Below, piece after piece: positions 38,001-49,710 of a stretch of DNA of 64,000 bases. The notes below the pieces were generated by a model, which was not told where the DNA came from, searched no databases, and saw only the letters and a program-made list of their open reading frames with translations. The stretch spans positions 124,001-188,000 of the forward strand of contig JAPMXV010000063.1 of the NCBI GenBank assembly GCA_026936335.1, read 5' to 3'. The translations under genes were made by a program, and so were the position numbers. The number at the start of each line of letters is the position of its first letter. Position 1 is the stretch's first letter. The stretch comes from Mantamonas sphyraenae (taxonomy: Eukaryota > CRuMs > Mantamonadidae).

Positions 38001-40981
38001 GTTGCTTGTCACGCGTGTGATCTCAGCCGTGTTGTCGTCGAAGCGCAGGTGCACGCGGTTCACATAGCGAAAGTAGTAGATGAAGAAGCTCATGCCAGTG
38101 GAGGTCAGCGTGCGCACGTCCAGCGAACTCATCTTTTCCGTAAAGATGTACTCGGTGGTCTCATCTGAGAAAGGCGTGCCCATTGTGTGTTGTCGCACAC
38201 GCTCCAGCCAACCCAGGAACTGCTCCTGCTCGCGCACGTCCACCGCCTGGTTGACCAAGCACTGCCACAGCATGTCCACCTGCATGTCGTTCAGTTCCAG
38301 CTGCGAGTTGATCAGCACAAACTGCAGAAATTCCAGGCGTTCGTTCAGCTGGGCCTGGTGGTTGTGGCGCTTGCCCACGAGCAGCTTGCTGCCCAGATTT
38401 GTGCGTTCGTCCTCGCTCAGCGCCTGCACAGCTTTCGCTGCCTCTTCTTTGTACCACTGCAGGTCAAAGAAAAACTCCTCGAGCAGGTTGTGCTTCTCCT
38501 CCAGGCCGACGATGACGTCGTCCTGCAGGATGAACTTTTGGCGTGGTTGGCCCTGCTGCGGCTGAGGCTGACGGAACGGATAGCTCGTGAGGATGGTTTT
38601 GGCCACGCGCAGGGCAGCCACAACTGACTTGTGCTGGCCCAGGTTTTCCAGGCACAGCGCAAGGAACTTGTTGCGCTGCGAGTTGACCAGGGGATAGGCC
38701 ATAAACTCTTGCAGGTGGTACAGGGCTGTGCCGGCGGCCGCTTCGGTGCACTCGCTCTCCTCCTGACCCAGCTTCCACAGCAGGTCCAGGCCGTACCAGC
38801 GGAAATCGTCGAGCGCCACCTGCATGTTTGTCTGTGTGTTGATGCCATTCAGGGTGAAGTTGCGCACCATGTACAGCGAGGTCTGGTTGAACGAGCTCTC
38901 TTCCAGGGAGGCGATCTTGGGCCACAAGTAGTCAAGGTCGGGCACGCTGAGCGACATGGCCAGACGGTGGATCATGTCAAACACACTGTGTGCCACGGCC
39001 TCGTGCTTGCCCTGGAAGCAGTTCCAAAGGGCGTCCAGTTGCTCGTGCGTCAGGCAGTCGTGGATGGCATAAAACTCGGGCACAGCCACGGCGCGCTTGA
39101 GGATTTCCAGGTGCATGTTGGGGCCGATGAGATACTCAAAGATTTCGTGCTGTTGCAGCCACTGCAGCAGGTACTGCGAGTCGTAGCTGATGTTGAACAA
39201 CTCAGGAAAGTTGTTGCGGTAGTTGTTCCTGTCCTGTGCCGTGCGCAGCTTGCTCTCCGTGTCCTCCTTGCTGCGGATGCGCTGGATAAACTCGCAGATG
39301 TCGGCGATGCCCTGAAGGCGCTTGTTCATGATGTCCGAGTGGAACCAGCGACGCGCAAGCTCCAGTTTGAACTCGTCGATCATGCGGTTGGCCGTGACGC
39401 GGTCGCTCATGCGCATGTACAGCGACTGCATGTACATGGACACCTGGTTCAGGTCTTTCTTTTCCATCAGCTTCATCTCGACGTCGGACAGCCCCAGGAT
39501 GCGTGGCAGCACCAGCGGCCGGAGCCTGTTCAGCAGAGGGATCAGCTCGGCGTCCTGCATGCACTCTTCGCACTGTGGGCAGACGTGCGTATGGTGGAAT
39601 GTGTATATGGGTCAGTCGTGTCACGTGGTCCGTCGATGCCGTGGCTGTGTGCGCCACGTCGGGGCAAGCGCGAGAGTCGGGGGGGGAGAGAGGGGCAAAC
39701 ACAAACGCGCAAGAACGACACGTCGTCGACGCACTGCGTACGCGCATGCACGCGGCACGTGAACAACACAGGGTATGCGTGGCACATATGTGCAACCTAC
39801 CGTGTAAAACGGGGCGACGAGGAGAGCGAGAAAGGCCGAGTTGGGCCTGGTTTCGGTGTTCTCGTCGGCGATGCGGGTCAGCAGAGTTTCAAAGCCACCC
39901 GCGTTGCCAAACGTGTTGAGGTTGATTAAATAGAACACAGAGGTGTCGTAGACGTCATTCTGTGGCACGGTGGTGTGTTGGGTGCGTGAGTGTGAGTGTG
40001 CGCCCCTGTGTGCGCGAGACACGTCCTGCTGCGCGAGAGGGAAAAACTGACCCCTGCGCCCGGCGCCAGAGCAAACAGACGCTCGCCCTCCTGCAAGGTC
40101 ACAAAGCTCTCGTAGTTCTGTGCGGCACAAGGCAAGCGCCCCATCGATTGCGTCGTGATGCCTGTGTGTGTCAGTGTCCCTGTCCATGTGTCGTCGCTCC
40201 AAGGCGTCACGCGTGTTTGCGTGTTCGGCACGTGCGCACTTTTCTGATCACGTTCCCGCGCCTTCTTGCCAGCCCCTCCAAAACCCACCTGGTGCGTGCA
40301 CTGTACCGTCCGCGTGTAAAAGTTGTTGCGCTGCTCGTCCAAGATGCGGCCCATCAGCTCGTACAACTCCAGCATGTCCAGCGGGGCCAGTGTCAACGTC
40401 AGCAGCAAGGCCTGGCTGACCACCACGTTCACCTGCACCACGAGCTCGTCCGAAAACGTCCTGCACACACGCAAACACACGCATACACACACACACACCA
40501 CACCAGGAGCCAAACGCACATGCGTCGGTGTCAGCAACACACGTCTCTGTGCACATCCCTTTGCCACACGCGCTCCTTGCGCTGCTTTTGCGCTCTGCGT
40601 CCGTCTCCCAAAACTCACGAGCGTCGCAGCAGCGCAGACACCAGGCGCGGCAACACCTTGCGCAGAAAGTCGTTCATGTCTTTGTCCAGCGCAGCCGTCA
40701 TGTCCAAGTCCTGTGCAAGCTGGATCCAAGACAGCAGCGTGTTCAGCTCATCCGTGGGCGCTTTGTCTGCGAGGCGCCCGTCTTTCGTTGTCAGTCGAAT
40801 TCCCGCCACGTGGCCGCCTCCCTGCGCCTCACTGCGATGGATCGACACCCCGCACGCTCTTCCTTCTACACTCACCCGTCTTGAACGAGCGCTCCATGGA
40901 CAAGTAGCCTGCCGTAAAAGGCAATTTGCTTGTCATTGCGGGCTGCGGTTCGGTTGGCGGCACAGGCGCGCGATGCTTCAT
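30936..40981 (-). CDS. Giant ubiquitin-specific protease (USP9X/USP24/USP34 class)
   Basis: Six coding exons: 40981-40876, about 40766-40619, 40460-40289, 40117-40052, 39959-39801 and 39572-30936; the last codes 2878 residues. All introns cluster at the 5' end. The total is about 3,100 residues, as in the USP9X/24/34 group. The long helical N-terminal region is followed by a ubiquitin-like domain ('NFRLVYNRLGLYDTEASLAE'). The catalytic core has Cys in 'GLKNLGATCYMNSLMQQC', the His box 'VHMGTADSGHYYSFIKE' and 'FNDTMVEPF', with the zinc-finger half 'YKCEECGRVDALKR'. Ser/Asp low-complexity inserts (coded 35047-35095) lie within the core. It removes ubiquitin from proteins in cytosol or at membranes. 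Exon 2's acceptor could instead lie at 40781, 15 nt upstream. An alternative start is ATG 40936. Confidence 0.9.
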
Positions 40982-41018
40982 TTTCCTTGGCCACACTCCA
41001 CACTCAACTCATCCCCCG

Positions 41019-43380
41019 TCACGCACTCGTCTCCAACTCGACAGTCACATTTTCAACGCCTGCGTTGGCAAAGAGGGTGTTGACGCGTTGCAGGATAGCA
41101 CGCTGGTCAACACCAGACGCAACTTCCAGCTTGAGCGAGCCCACCATTTCCTGGTCCTTAAACACCCACAAGTGCGGGTTCTCGTAGCTCAACACCCCTT
41201 CAATCTGCGAAACCTTGGATAGCAGCCTGCTGAGCGCCCCCTCCATGTGCGGAGGCGTGCGCTGCAGCAACACCTGTGCGCTCTGTGACAGCAACGGCAG
41301 CGCAGAGCCAAAGATAAGCACGCCAATAATCATGGAGCAGATGGGATCGGCAATCATCCAGCCGTAGTGTTCGATCAGCAGCGAGCTGATGATCACTCCT
41401 ACGCTACCCAAGGTGTCTGCCAGCACGTGCAGGAAGATGCCGTACATGTTTTCGTTGTGGTGATGATGATGATGTCCATGGTCGTGGTCGTGGTCGTGAT
41501 CGTGGCCATGATCGTGGCTGTGATCGTGGCTGTGATCGTGGCCGTGGTCGTGGCCGTGGTCGTGGCCGTGGTGATGATGGTGGTCGTGGAACGCAAACAG
41601 GCCCACCAGGTTGACCAGGAAGCCACCGACACTCACCAACAACAGCCGCTCGGTCGTCACCTCGGGTGGTTCCATGAACCGCTCAAACGACTCGTAGATG
41701 ACCGTGACCGCAACAAAGACAAGGAACACCGCGTTGACAAAGCCAGACAACACCTCGTATCTCCCGTACCCGTACGTATAGGTTGCGTTTGGCTTCCACT
41801 GCGACATGACTGCTGCGTACAGCGCAATGGCCAGGGCGGTGCAGTCAAACAGCATGTGTGCAGCGTCGGAAATCAGGCCCAGCGAATTGGTCCAGATGCC
41901 GTAGATAAATTCGATAAACATGAAGGCCAGGTTGACCAACAAAAAGTAAAAGATGCTGCGGCTCTTTTCGTTGTCCACAATGTTGCGGACCACCGACACA
42001 AACACGGTCCAAGGCGAGCGTTCCGTGGCGGCGGAGTAGAACACGCCCTTGCTGCCTGCGTTGGGCAGCACATTGCCACGCTGGGCAAACACCAAATGGA
42101 AGCCATACAACAGCAGGCCAAACGACACCAGCAGCAGACCCGACTTGTGTGAACCGCCGGCACACTGCTCCAGCAGGACCGCCGTCGCAAACGACGCCCC
42201 AAGCGCAATCTTGATGATCCCACCCATGGACAGGTACGCAGCCACCACGGCCTCCAGATACAGCTCCGATACGACCACAAAGGCCACAGACAGGACCAGC
42301 GCCAGCAGAAACGAGCTCGACCACAGCCTCGCGCGTACCTCGACGTCCGTCTGCACGCTCAGGTGTCAGTCTCATCACTCAGGCTCTCCATCTGCCTCTC
42401 TCTCCATCTCTCGCTCATGATCCCATGTGTGTGTGTGTGTTGTTGTGTGACATGCCTGCCTCGCTTACCATAAAGTACTGCACGAAGCCGACGGGTGCGC
42501 TGATGACCGTAGCTGCACACATGGCCAGTACATACAACCTGCGCATGCCACCAATGTCTGCAGAGAGCAGACGCGACGCGTTCTTGCGCACAATGGTGAG
42601 GATGGTGGCAATGAGGAAGCAAAAAATGCCCGCCGTGGTGGGAGACATTTGCAGCAGCGCAAATTGCACCTCTTGGCTCTCGGCCACGCTCGGATGCGTG
42701 ATATCTGCCTGCGTGGAGGTGTCCACAGATGCGTCGACGGTCGCAGGTGCTGCCACTGCACTCACGGTGGCGTTCTTTGCGCTCGCCAGCTGCGTAGCGG
42801 CCGTTGACGTGGCAGCTCCGCCTCCCCCGCCAAAGAGCATCGTGCTGTAGGCCAGCAAAATCAGCACCGTGCCCTGCAACTGGAGGTGTACAAGACCACC
42901 CGACGGTGGCTCTGTGTCAGTGTCATCGATGGTCAAGTGGACGGCATGTTGCTGTGGCTGTTGCACACTCACCTTGGTAGACGTGGAGCCGGCAAAGTTG
43001 ACCACGACGCCCGCGACACACATGAGGGCAACGTCGGAAAAGTCCATGAGCACCGTGCGCACAGGGCCGCTGAACTGCAGACCCAGGTGCCAAAAGTAGA
43101 ACGTAGCAACCATGAGCAATCCATGGATGGCCACACGCACCCACTGCTTGCTGGACACCTTTGTAAACAGGCTGAAGGGCCGTTCGAGGACCAGCAGCAC
43201 AAGTGTGGAGAAGAACAGCAGCAGCGACAGGTACACCGACAACGGGAACCACACCACCGTGTTGCCCTCGCCTGTGCCGCTCAGGAAATGCAGCACAAAG
43301 AAGATGGCCACCGCTCGCAGCGCCTTGGATAGCGTCAGGGCGATGGGCCAGCGCGAGTTTTTCTTGCTCGTGGTTTGCAT
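41019..43380 (-). CDS. SLC30A5-like: Zinc transporter, ZnT5/MSC2-like cation diffusion facilitator
   Basis: Three exons: 43380-42973, 42879-42469 and 42350-41019, about 716 residues. The N-terminal half has extra membrane helices, as in ZnT5 and yeast Msc2, including '[17 protein letters not shown]', equivalent to the GPLRTLL..SDIV region of ZnT5. The CDF core is in exon 3: '[20 protein letters not shown]' and '[19 protein letters not shown]' hold the zinc-site His/Asp residues. Between them is a loop of about 45 residues almost entirely His, Asp and Gly, a zinc-binding region. It loads zinc into the secretory pathway (family knowledge). The C-terminal cytosolic ACT-like domain ends '[14 protein letters not shown]'. 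It starts 76 bp from the VPS35L stop, in the same direction. Confidence 0.88.
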
Positions 43381-43456
43381 TTCTCCTGGGCTGCGCTGCG
43401 CATGGGTCAACGCCGCACACAGGCACACACACATAACACCGCACGCACACTCCTCT

Positions 43457-46400
43457 TTACGCCAGTTTGTTGTACAGGTCCCTGTAAATCTTGCCTTGGC
43501 GCGCCTTGCCGCGGAGATACAGCAAAGATTGGCGCAGGTAGGTGGTCTCCACCACTCCGGAATCGTACGCCAGACGGAACAGGCGCAAGGCCATCTGTGC
43601 GGCCGGCTGCGACATCTGCGCGTGCGCAAGCATGTAGTTGAACAAATCCAGGGCGCACTCCGCCTCTGCACGCAGCCTTTCCTGATCTTGCGTGTCTTCG
43701 CCAATGTCCGAGATGTGCGTCAGGATCTTGTCGAAAATGGTCTGCATGAGCTCTTCCAGCTCGTCGGCAAACGACTGATCGCCTGCGTACAGGACGTCGT
43801 TCGAGTCCACGCGCTCGACGTGGTATGGCAGCTGCGCCTGGTAGAAGGACGACAACAGCGCCAGGGTGTGCATAAAAATCTGGATCTTGGCGTCCGAGTG
43901 AGCCTTCCACTGGTAGGCTTCGACCACGTTGAGGAAGCCCCTCGTCATGTACAGCGGGCCCTGCTCCGGGTGTCCCGGCACCACCACCAGCAGCGACAGG
44001 AACGACTTGAGGAAAGTCACCAGACGAGCCTCTGTCTCAATGACCCCAATGCCCGACGGCGAAGGCATGACCGACGGCACGTCGGGCACAAGTGTAATCG
44101 CCGCTTTGAGAAACGCGTCTGCCTGCGACAGGCTCATGTTCACCAGTGACACCTGGGCACCTAGCTGGTAGAGGTAGAGACGCGAAAACACGTTGTCCAT
44201 CGACGGGATGGTGATGTAGCAGTACGCGAGGCAAGCACGCGCAAAGTTTGCCGTTTTGCGCGTGTGTTTGCCTCGCGTCAGGCTGTGCGCTTGCATGGCC
44301 AGCGAGGCCACCCCGTGCACCAGCTCTCCCTTGACTGCGTCCAAGTTGGCGTACGCCTGCCTGCAGTCCACGTAAAAACTCAGCTTGCCCTCCAAATCCG
44401 TGCCAAAGTCGATTTTGCGGATGAAAGCAATGATGAGGGCGGAGATCTGGCGGACCTCGTCCTTGAAGCTCATGGAGTTGATGGTCTCGTGGAGGGCCTT
44501 GGAGATGTCAAACATGGCCTGGATCTGCACGGGGTCAAACGTGACCTCTGCGTAGGTGCCAAAGTGTGCGAGCACGCGCTTGTACACCTCGATTTTTGTT
44601 TCGCCCTCGAGCAGGTCGAGGATGGGCATGAACTTGGACATGCTGAAGATCTTGCTAAAGTCGTGGTAGTGCACAAGCACCTTGTTGATGACAGACTGCA
44701 GCCGCTCCTGGTAGTCTTTGAAGGCCTTGTCCTTGACAACGCGCTTGTACAGGCCGGAAAGGAGGATGTTGGCATCCTTGTGGCTGAGGTAACGCAGCGG
44801 GTACTCGATGTACGTGTCTGCAATGGGCACAAACACCTCTGGGTCTGAGATCTTGTTGACAGTCTTCCACACCTGGTTGAGGATCTCGAGGCGGTCCTCT
44901 TCGGGGGGCGGCGAGAGGCACAGGTGGATCCCGAGGGTGTTGAAGAGCTCGTGCTTGGGGAAAGTATCTGTTTCCGCGTCTGCAATCAGGGTGCATAGGT
45001 TCTGTGCGTTGTTGCTAATCCAGGGCGAGGGGAAGCTCTGGATGATGGAGTTGAGGACCATGGCGTTCTTGGTGAACTTGCGGTAGTTTTTGAGCACTTG
45101 AAAAAGGATCTTCTTGGGCGACTTGTAGGCGATGCACTGGAGCATCCACTCTGCGGCAGGCTGGTACAGGGTCAGGTAGGTGTCCATGTCGCATTGCCTG
45201 CGCGCAAGGTAGCTTGAGAAGCGCGGGTGGTCGAGCTGGCGCAGGGTGAAGAGGTAGTCGTTGAAGTTGTGGACGAGGTAGTCCTTGACGTCGGGGCACA
45301 CCTGGTGGCCCTTGCGTGCAAGGTAGCAGCGAGCGTAGGCGGCCACGAGCGGGTCGCCGACGCCTCGAATCATGGAGGCGATGCGCTGCAGGGCGTTGAC
45401 GTACTCGGTGTCGGAGTAGAAGCGGTAGCACTCGAGGATAGCCAGCTCGACGTAGAGGCGAGGCAGGAGTTCGCGGATGCTTGCGATTTTGTAGAACCAG
45501 TTGCGGCAGGTCTCCTTGGCGTGGGAGTTGACCATGCTTGCGGTAAAGTCGTCGGGCAGGGGCTTTCGCTCGCCCGTGTGTGGGTTCTCGATGCTTGCGC
45601 GCGACTTGATGCGGTTGAACACGAGGGTGCCAAAGGTTTCGAGGATCTCTGTGATCAGCACAAACTGGGACGGGTAGAACTTGATGACGTCTGTGTTGCC
45701 CAGCAGCTTGGCGGCCTGGATGGCCATCTTGAGGGAGGTAACCTTGTCGTCGTGGGTCCATGCCGAGCGCAGCTCGTCGTTGAGGGACTCGATGTGTGAG
45801 ACGTACTCGTTTTGTGACAACTCCATGTACTTCTTCTCCGTGTCCTCCTTCTCTTCCAGCTGCTCCAGGCGCGACTTGACCTTGTCGACGTTGACCTTGG
45901 CTGTGTAGGCAAGGGCAAGGGGGATGGGGGGAGGTTCATGGAGGTCGGGATCGAGCGTGTGGCACGGAGGTGAGGGGAGCTGTGGCGTGAGCAAAGGGAG
46001 GGAATTTTGGGTTCGGGGCGACGGGGGTGGGGTTTGGGGCGGGCGCACAGGAAGACGGAGCAAGGAAACGTACGGTTGGCAGCCTCGTCATCGGGAATAA
46101 AGTTGACTTGGATGGCGAGGAGGTCGGAGGTGGTGTACTTGTTGAGAATGGCCGACTTGCGTGTCTTCCACGGCACAAAGTCTTCCTCGTACTCGAGCTT
46201 GGAGACGGTGTGGGCAAGGGCGGTGGCGTCTGTCACAGCCTGGACATGGTCGGCAGAGAGGGCAGCGACCCCAGTGAGTGGGGCACTGTCCTTGGCCTTG
46301 AGTGCGCTGAGAGGGTCGATGGCGTCGTTGGAGGAGGCGCCAGCCGAAGAGAGAGGGTCAAAGTCGGCGGCTGCCGAGCTGCTGCTGCTGCTGCTGCTGC

Positions 46401-46701
46401 TGCCACTGCTGCCGCCACCCAGCTGCACGCCACCACCCAGTTTCTTGGTCTTGCGCTTGCCCTTGGAGGCGCCCTTTGTGTCGCTGGAAGAGACAGCGGA
46501 GGAGGAGGAGGAGCCAGCGCCCTGGTCAGCCTCCTGGTCTGCGCCACCTTCCTCCGCCAGCTCTTCTGCAGACAGCTTCATCATGGAACGACGCAGCGGA
46601 TGGTCCTTTGTGCGACTGCCCTGCATGCTGGCAGCGACGAGTTCTGCCTCGTACTCACGTGCAATCGGGATCCAGCGCTTAGGCTTCTCCTTGCTTGGCA
46701 T
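43457..46701 (-). CDS. VPS35L: VPS35L (C16orf62), retriever complex subunit
   Basis: Two exons: 46701-46074 and 45900-43457, joined by a 173-nt intron. Exon 1 starts 'MPSKEKPKRWIPIAREYEAE' and contains Ser-rich tracts and 'DPLSALKAKD', matching the human VPS35L N-terminus with its DPLS motifs, which contact VPS26C/VPS29. 'EEDFVPWKTRKSAILNKYTT' is also conserved. Exon 2 is the long alpha-solenoid: 'TAKETCRNWF'-type motifs appear as 'HAKETCRNWFYKIASIRELL', 'RGVGDPLVAAYARCYLARKG' and 'SLSQADAFLKAAITLVPDVP'. Retriever recycles integral proteins from endosomes with the CCC complex (family knowledge). It is distinguished from VPS35 by these motifs. It is divergent from the NDR kinase, 142 bp apart. 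Confidence 0.92.
46380..46405. repeat. Trinucleotide (CTG)n tract coding serine
   Basis: A CTG run of seven to eight units within VPS35L exon 1 codes a polyserine segment on the minus strand. Similar Ser tracts from trinucleotide repeats occur in several unrelated genes in the window. Confidence 0.85.
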
Positions 46702-46842
46702 GTTTGCGTGGATGGGCCAGGGGGAGTGGCGGATGAACATGGACGGACGATGGCCAGGAATGGAAGGAAGGCTGATATGGAGGAGGGCAGGAGTGTGTGA
46801 GTGTGTGTGAGTGTGCGTGTGTGTGTGTGCAACAACAGGTGC

Positions 46843-49087
46843 ATGGGTTGGCCCAGCAAAAACCCTGCGGCCATGTCCTCGAACGAAGGTGAAGAAGACG
46901 TGCAGCACGATCGTGTGAATGCAACCAAGTACTACATCAAGAATTACTACGACAAGCTGTACTCGGATATCCAGCAGCGCGAACTGAGGTGAGTGGCACT
47001 CGGAAATCATGCCTGCGCAGCACACGCGGTGACGTGAATGGGCCAAAGTGGAGATACAAACGGCTGCTCTCGCCTCTGTGCATGTATATGGGTGTGAAAT
47101 GCGAGGGCGATGACATAAATGCCTTGTCGTGGCCGGAGGTGGTGCGGATGCATGTTTGCGCACTTCCTGCGCGCGCATCGAGAAGGCTCCGGACAGGCGG
47201 GCTATGGTCATCATGAGCCCAGGGTGCCGTTGATGAGCCCACATGTTCATAGCATTGGGTGGACAGGGTGGATATGTGACGCAGGAGCACAAGGAGGGGG
47301 CGGCGAGGCCGTGTCTCTCCTGTCGTGCGTTTTCCACGCGCACAAATTTGTGCGATCCCTCCTCCGCGCGGAGATGGCTGACACAGAGACACGACGGCAC
47401 GTTTGCTGCTTCCTGGGCGCACGTGGGATGTCCTGGTGCTATGTGGCGGCTGCACACACAGGCGACAGGAGCTGGAAGATGCGATGCAGCAGAGTGAACT
47501 TACGGAAGAGGAACGCGATCGGCTGCTGAGCGTGTACCTGGAGAAGGAAAGCGAGTACATGCGGCTGAAGCGCAAGAAGATGACTATTGCCGACTTTCAG
47601 ACCCTCAAGGTGATCGGCAAGGGCAGCTTTGGCGAGGTGAGTGCTTTTTGCCGAGAGCGGCCAGCTTTTCGGTTGGAGGGCGAGTTTCTCGACGACACAA
47701 CAAGAGTGTTTCCCCGCGCGATAGAGCGGTGTGCAATGGGCGCGAGCTCACTGTGGCTCACACACGCATGCAAACACATACGTTTACACACATAAACACG
47801 CGCACGCACAGGTTCGTCTCGTGAAAGACAAGGAGACGGGCGAAGTGTTTGCCCTGAAGAAAATGAGCAAAGAAGCTATGATCGAACAAAAGCAGGTGAG
47901 TGGCCACACGGGGACGGGGTAGAACGCACACCACGTGCAAACGCAACATGGGCGTGTGTTGCAGTCGCGTGCATGTGCATGTGGCGTGGCTCTGCGTGAG
48001 GGATGTGGAAAAAGGGTGGAACGTGCAGCTGTAACCCTGATCAGTTGGGCGGACGCACACTCACACGGCACGCACGGCACAACTAAAGATCAACAACATC
48101 CGCAACGAACGCGACATCATGACCATGTTCAACGACAACCCGTGGGTGGTGACACTGTACTACAGCTTCCAGGACAACGACTTTCTGTACTTTGTGATGG
48201 AGTACTACCCCGGCGGCGACCTGTGGAACCTGCTGCAGAACACAGGGCTGAGCGAGGACGAGATCCGCTTCTACTTGGCCGAGGTGGTGCTGTCCATCGA
48301 CAGCATCCACCAGATGCAGTACTTCCACCGCGATCTGAAACCGGAGAACATCCTGTTTGACCGCGACGGCCACATCAAGCTGGCAGACTTTGGCCTGTGC
48401 AAACCTGTGGGTGAACAGCACGAGCCACTGATCAACTCGCTTAAGGACAAGGAGGCGCGGGAAAAGGTGGCCAAGGCGCACGAAAACACCTCCACAAAGT
48501 ACAAAATCGACACGTGGCGCAAGCAGCGCAAGGAGATGGCCTTTTCGGTGGTGGGCACGCCTGGATACGCGGCGCCAGAGGTTATGTACGAAACGGGCTA
48601 CGGCAAGGAGTGCGACTGGTGGTCGCTGGGCGTGATGTTCTTTGAGATGCTGTTTGGGTACCATCCATTCCACGCCGACAACATCGAGGAGCTGTGCATC
48701 AATGTGCTCAACTGGAAGACGACGCTGAAGTTTCCCAGCGACATCGAGGTGACGGAGGAGGCCAAGGACATGTTGACGGGCCTGATCTGCGATGCCAAGG
48801 AGCGTCTCACCGTGGACGACATCAAGGCGCACCCGTTCTTTGAGGGAGTTCCCTGGGACGAGATCCGGTACTTGGACCCGCCGTTCATCCCACGTGTGCA
48901 GAACATCACCGACACCACGTACTTTGGCGAGTTTGCCGACGAGGAGGTCGAAGACGACGACGAGCTGAGCGAAGAGAACACCACTCCGCGCTACAAGCAG
49001 ATGGATGGCGATCAGATGGCATGGGTGGGATTCACCTACAAGAGGTTCGACGCCGTTATGGACAAGCAGACGCGCATGGATGGGTGA
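46843..49087 (+). CDS. NDR: NDR/LATS-family AGC protein kinase
   Basis: Four exons: 46843-46988, 47462-47636, 47812-47895 and 48089-49087. ATG 46873 is an alternative start. The N-terminal Mob-binding region has 'ATKYYIKNYYDKLYSDIQQR' and 'YLEKESEYMRLKRKKMTIAD'. The kinase has 'VIGKGSFGEVRLVKDKETG', catalytic 'HRDLKPENILFDRDGHIK', 'LADFGLC', then the long basic insert before the APE motif that marks NDR/LATS kinases ('DTWRKQRKEMAFSVVGTPGY'). The hydrophobic motif 'WVGFTYKRFDAV' carries the phospho-Thr. NDR kinases are activated by MST/Hippo kinases and Mob in morphogenesis and cytokinesis (family knowledge); an MST-like kinase lies at 58759. The exons join in frame with consensus GTGAGT donors. 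Confidence 0.92.
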
Positions 49088-49151
49088 GGAGGAGAGGAGA
49101 CAACAACAAGCCGACTGCGCCGCGGCCACCAAGAAAGCAACGTTTGAAACC

Positions 49152-49639
49152 ATGGAGAGTGTTAGTGAGTTGAACAGACGGGATGGGATGGCAGTCAACG
49201 TTGGGTTGGGTTGGATGGGTATGTGCTGACTCTTGGGATGGGTGTGTCGTTCTCTGTGTTGCGTGTGTGATTGGCACCAGACCCGCACGCTGAGCAGCAA
49301 AAGGTAGGTGCTCAATGAGCCACACCAAACGGGCCCATGTGTTGAAGGCACACACAGCCCAGGGAGGGAGGGTGGCCACGGGGTGAGTGTGTGCGTGTTT
49401 TGTGAGTGGACGAGACGCTGACGGGTGGCCGTTTGGCGGATTTTCGCGCTTTTTGGCGCGCGCACGCACAGGTCCTCATTGAGCGCATCATCATGAGCGT
49501 GGAAAAGATGAACGAGGTTGTGGACGAGGTGAACAACGAGATGGGCAAGCTGGAGCCGTATGTGGACGACATCCGAACAGTGAACGAGCTGTGGTCGCGC
49601 TACAACCGCAACGTCGACTTTCAGCTGCGCTCGCTTTGA
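49152..49639 (+). CDS. DAD4: DASH/Dam1 complex subunit Dad4
   Basis: Three tiny exons: 49152-49164 (13 nt), 49281-49303 (23 nt) and 49472-49639. Spliced, they give a 67-residue protein beginning 'MESVNPHAEQQKVLIERIIM', close to the fungal Dad4 start (M-E-N-P-H-E-Q...L-x-R-I-I). It continues 'SVEKMNEVVDEVNNEMGKLE' and 'VNELWSRYNRNVDFQLRSL', matching the Dad4 W-x-x-Y-x-x-N-V-x-F-x-L pattern. Dad4 is one of ten subunits that form rings on kinetochore microtubules. The phases fit exactly and all donors and acceptors are GT/AG. The family is chiefly fungal, with scattered homologs elsewhere. Identification rests on a short sequence but on many conserved positions. Confidence 0.78.
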
Positions 49640-49710
49640 GTGTGTGGCGCATGCATGCCAAAGGACAGGTGCGGTGACAAATGTACAAACCCGTTGATTG
49701 AACTGGCTGC

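Noticed and set aside
41460..41590. Regular CATGGTCGTG-type repeats suggesting a CRISPR-like or satellite array
   Set aside because: They code the His-Asp-Gly loop of the ZnT5-like transporter and lack spacers.
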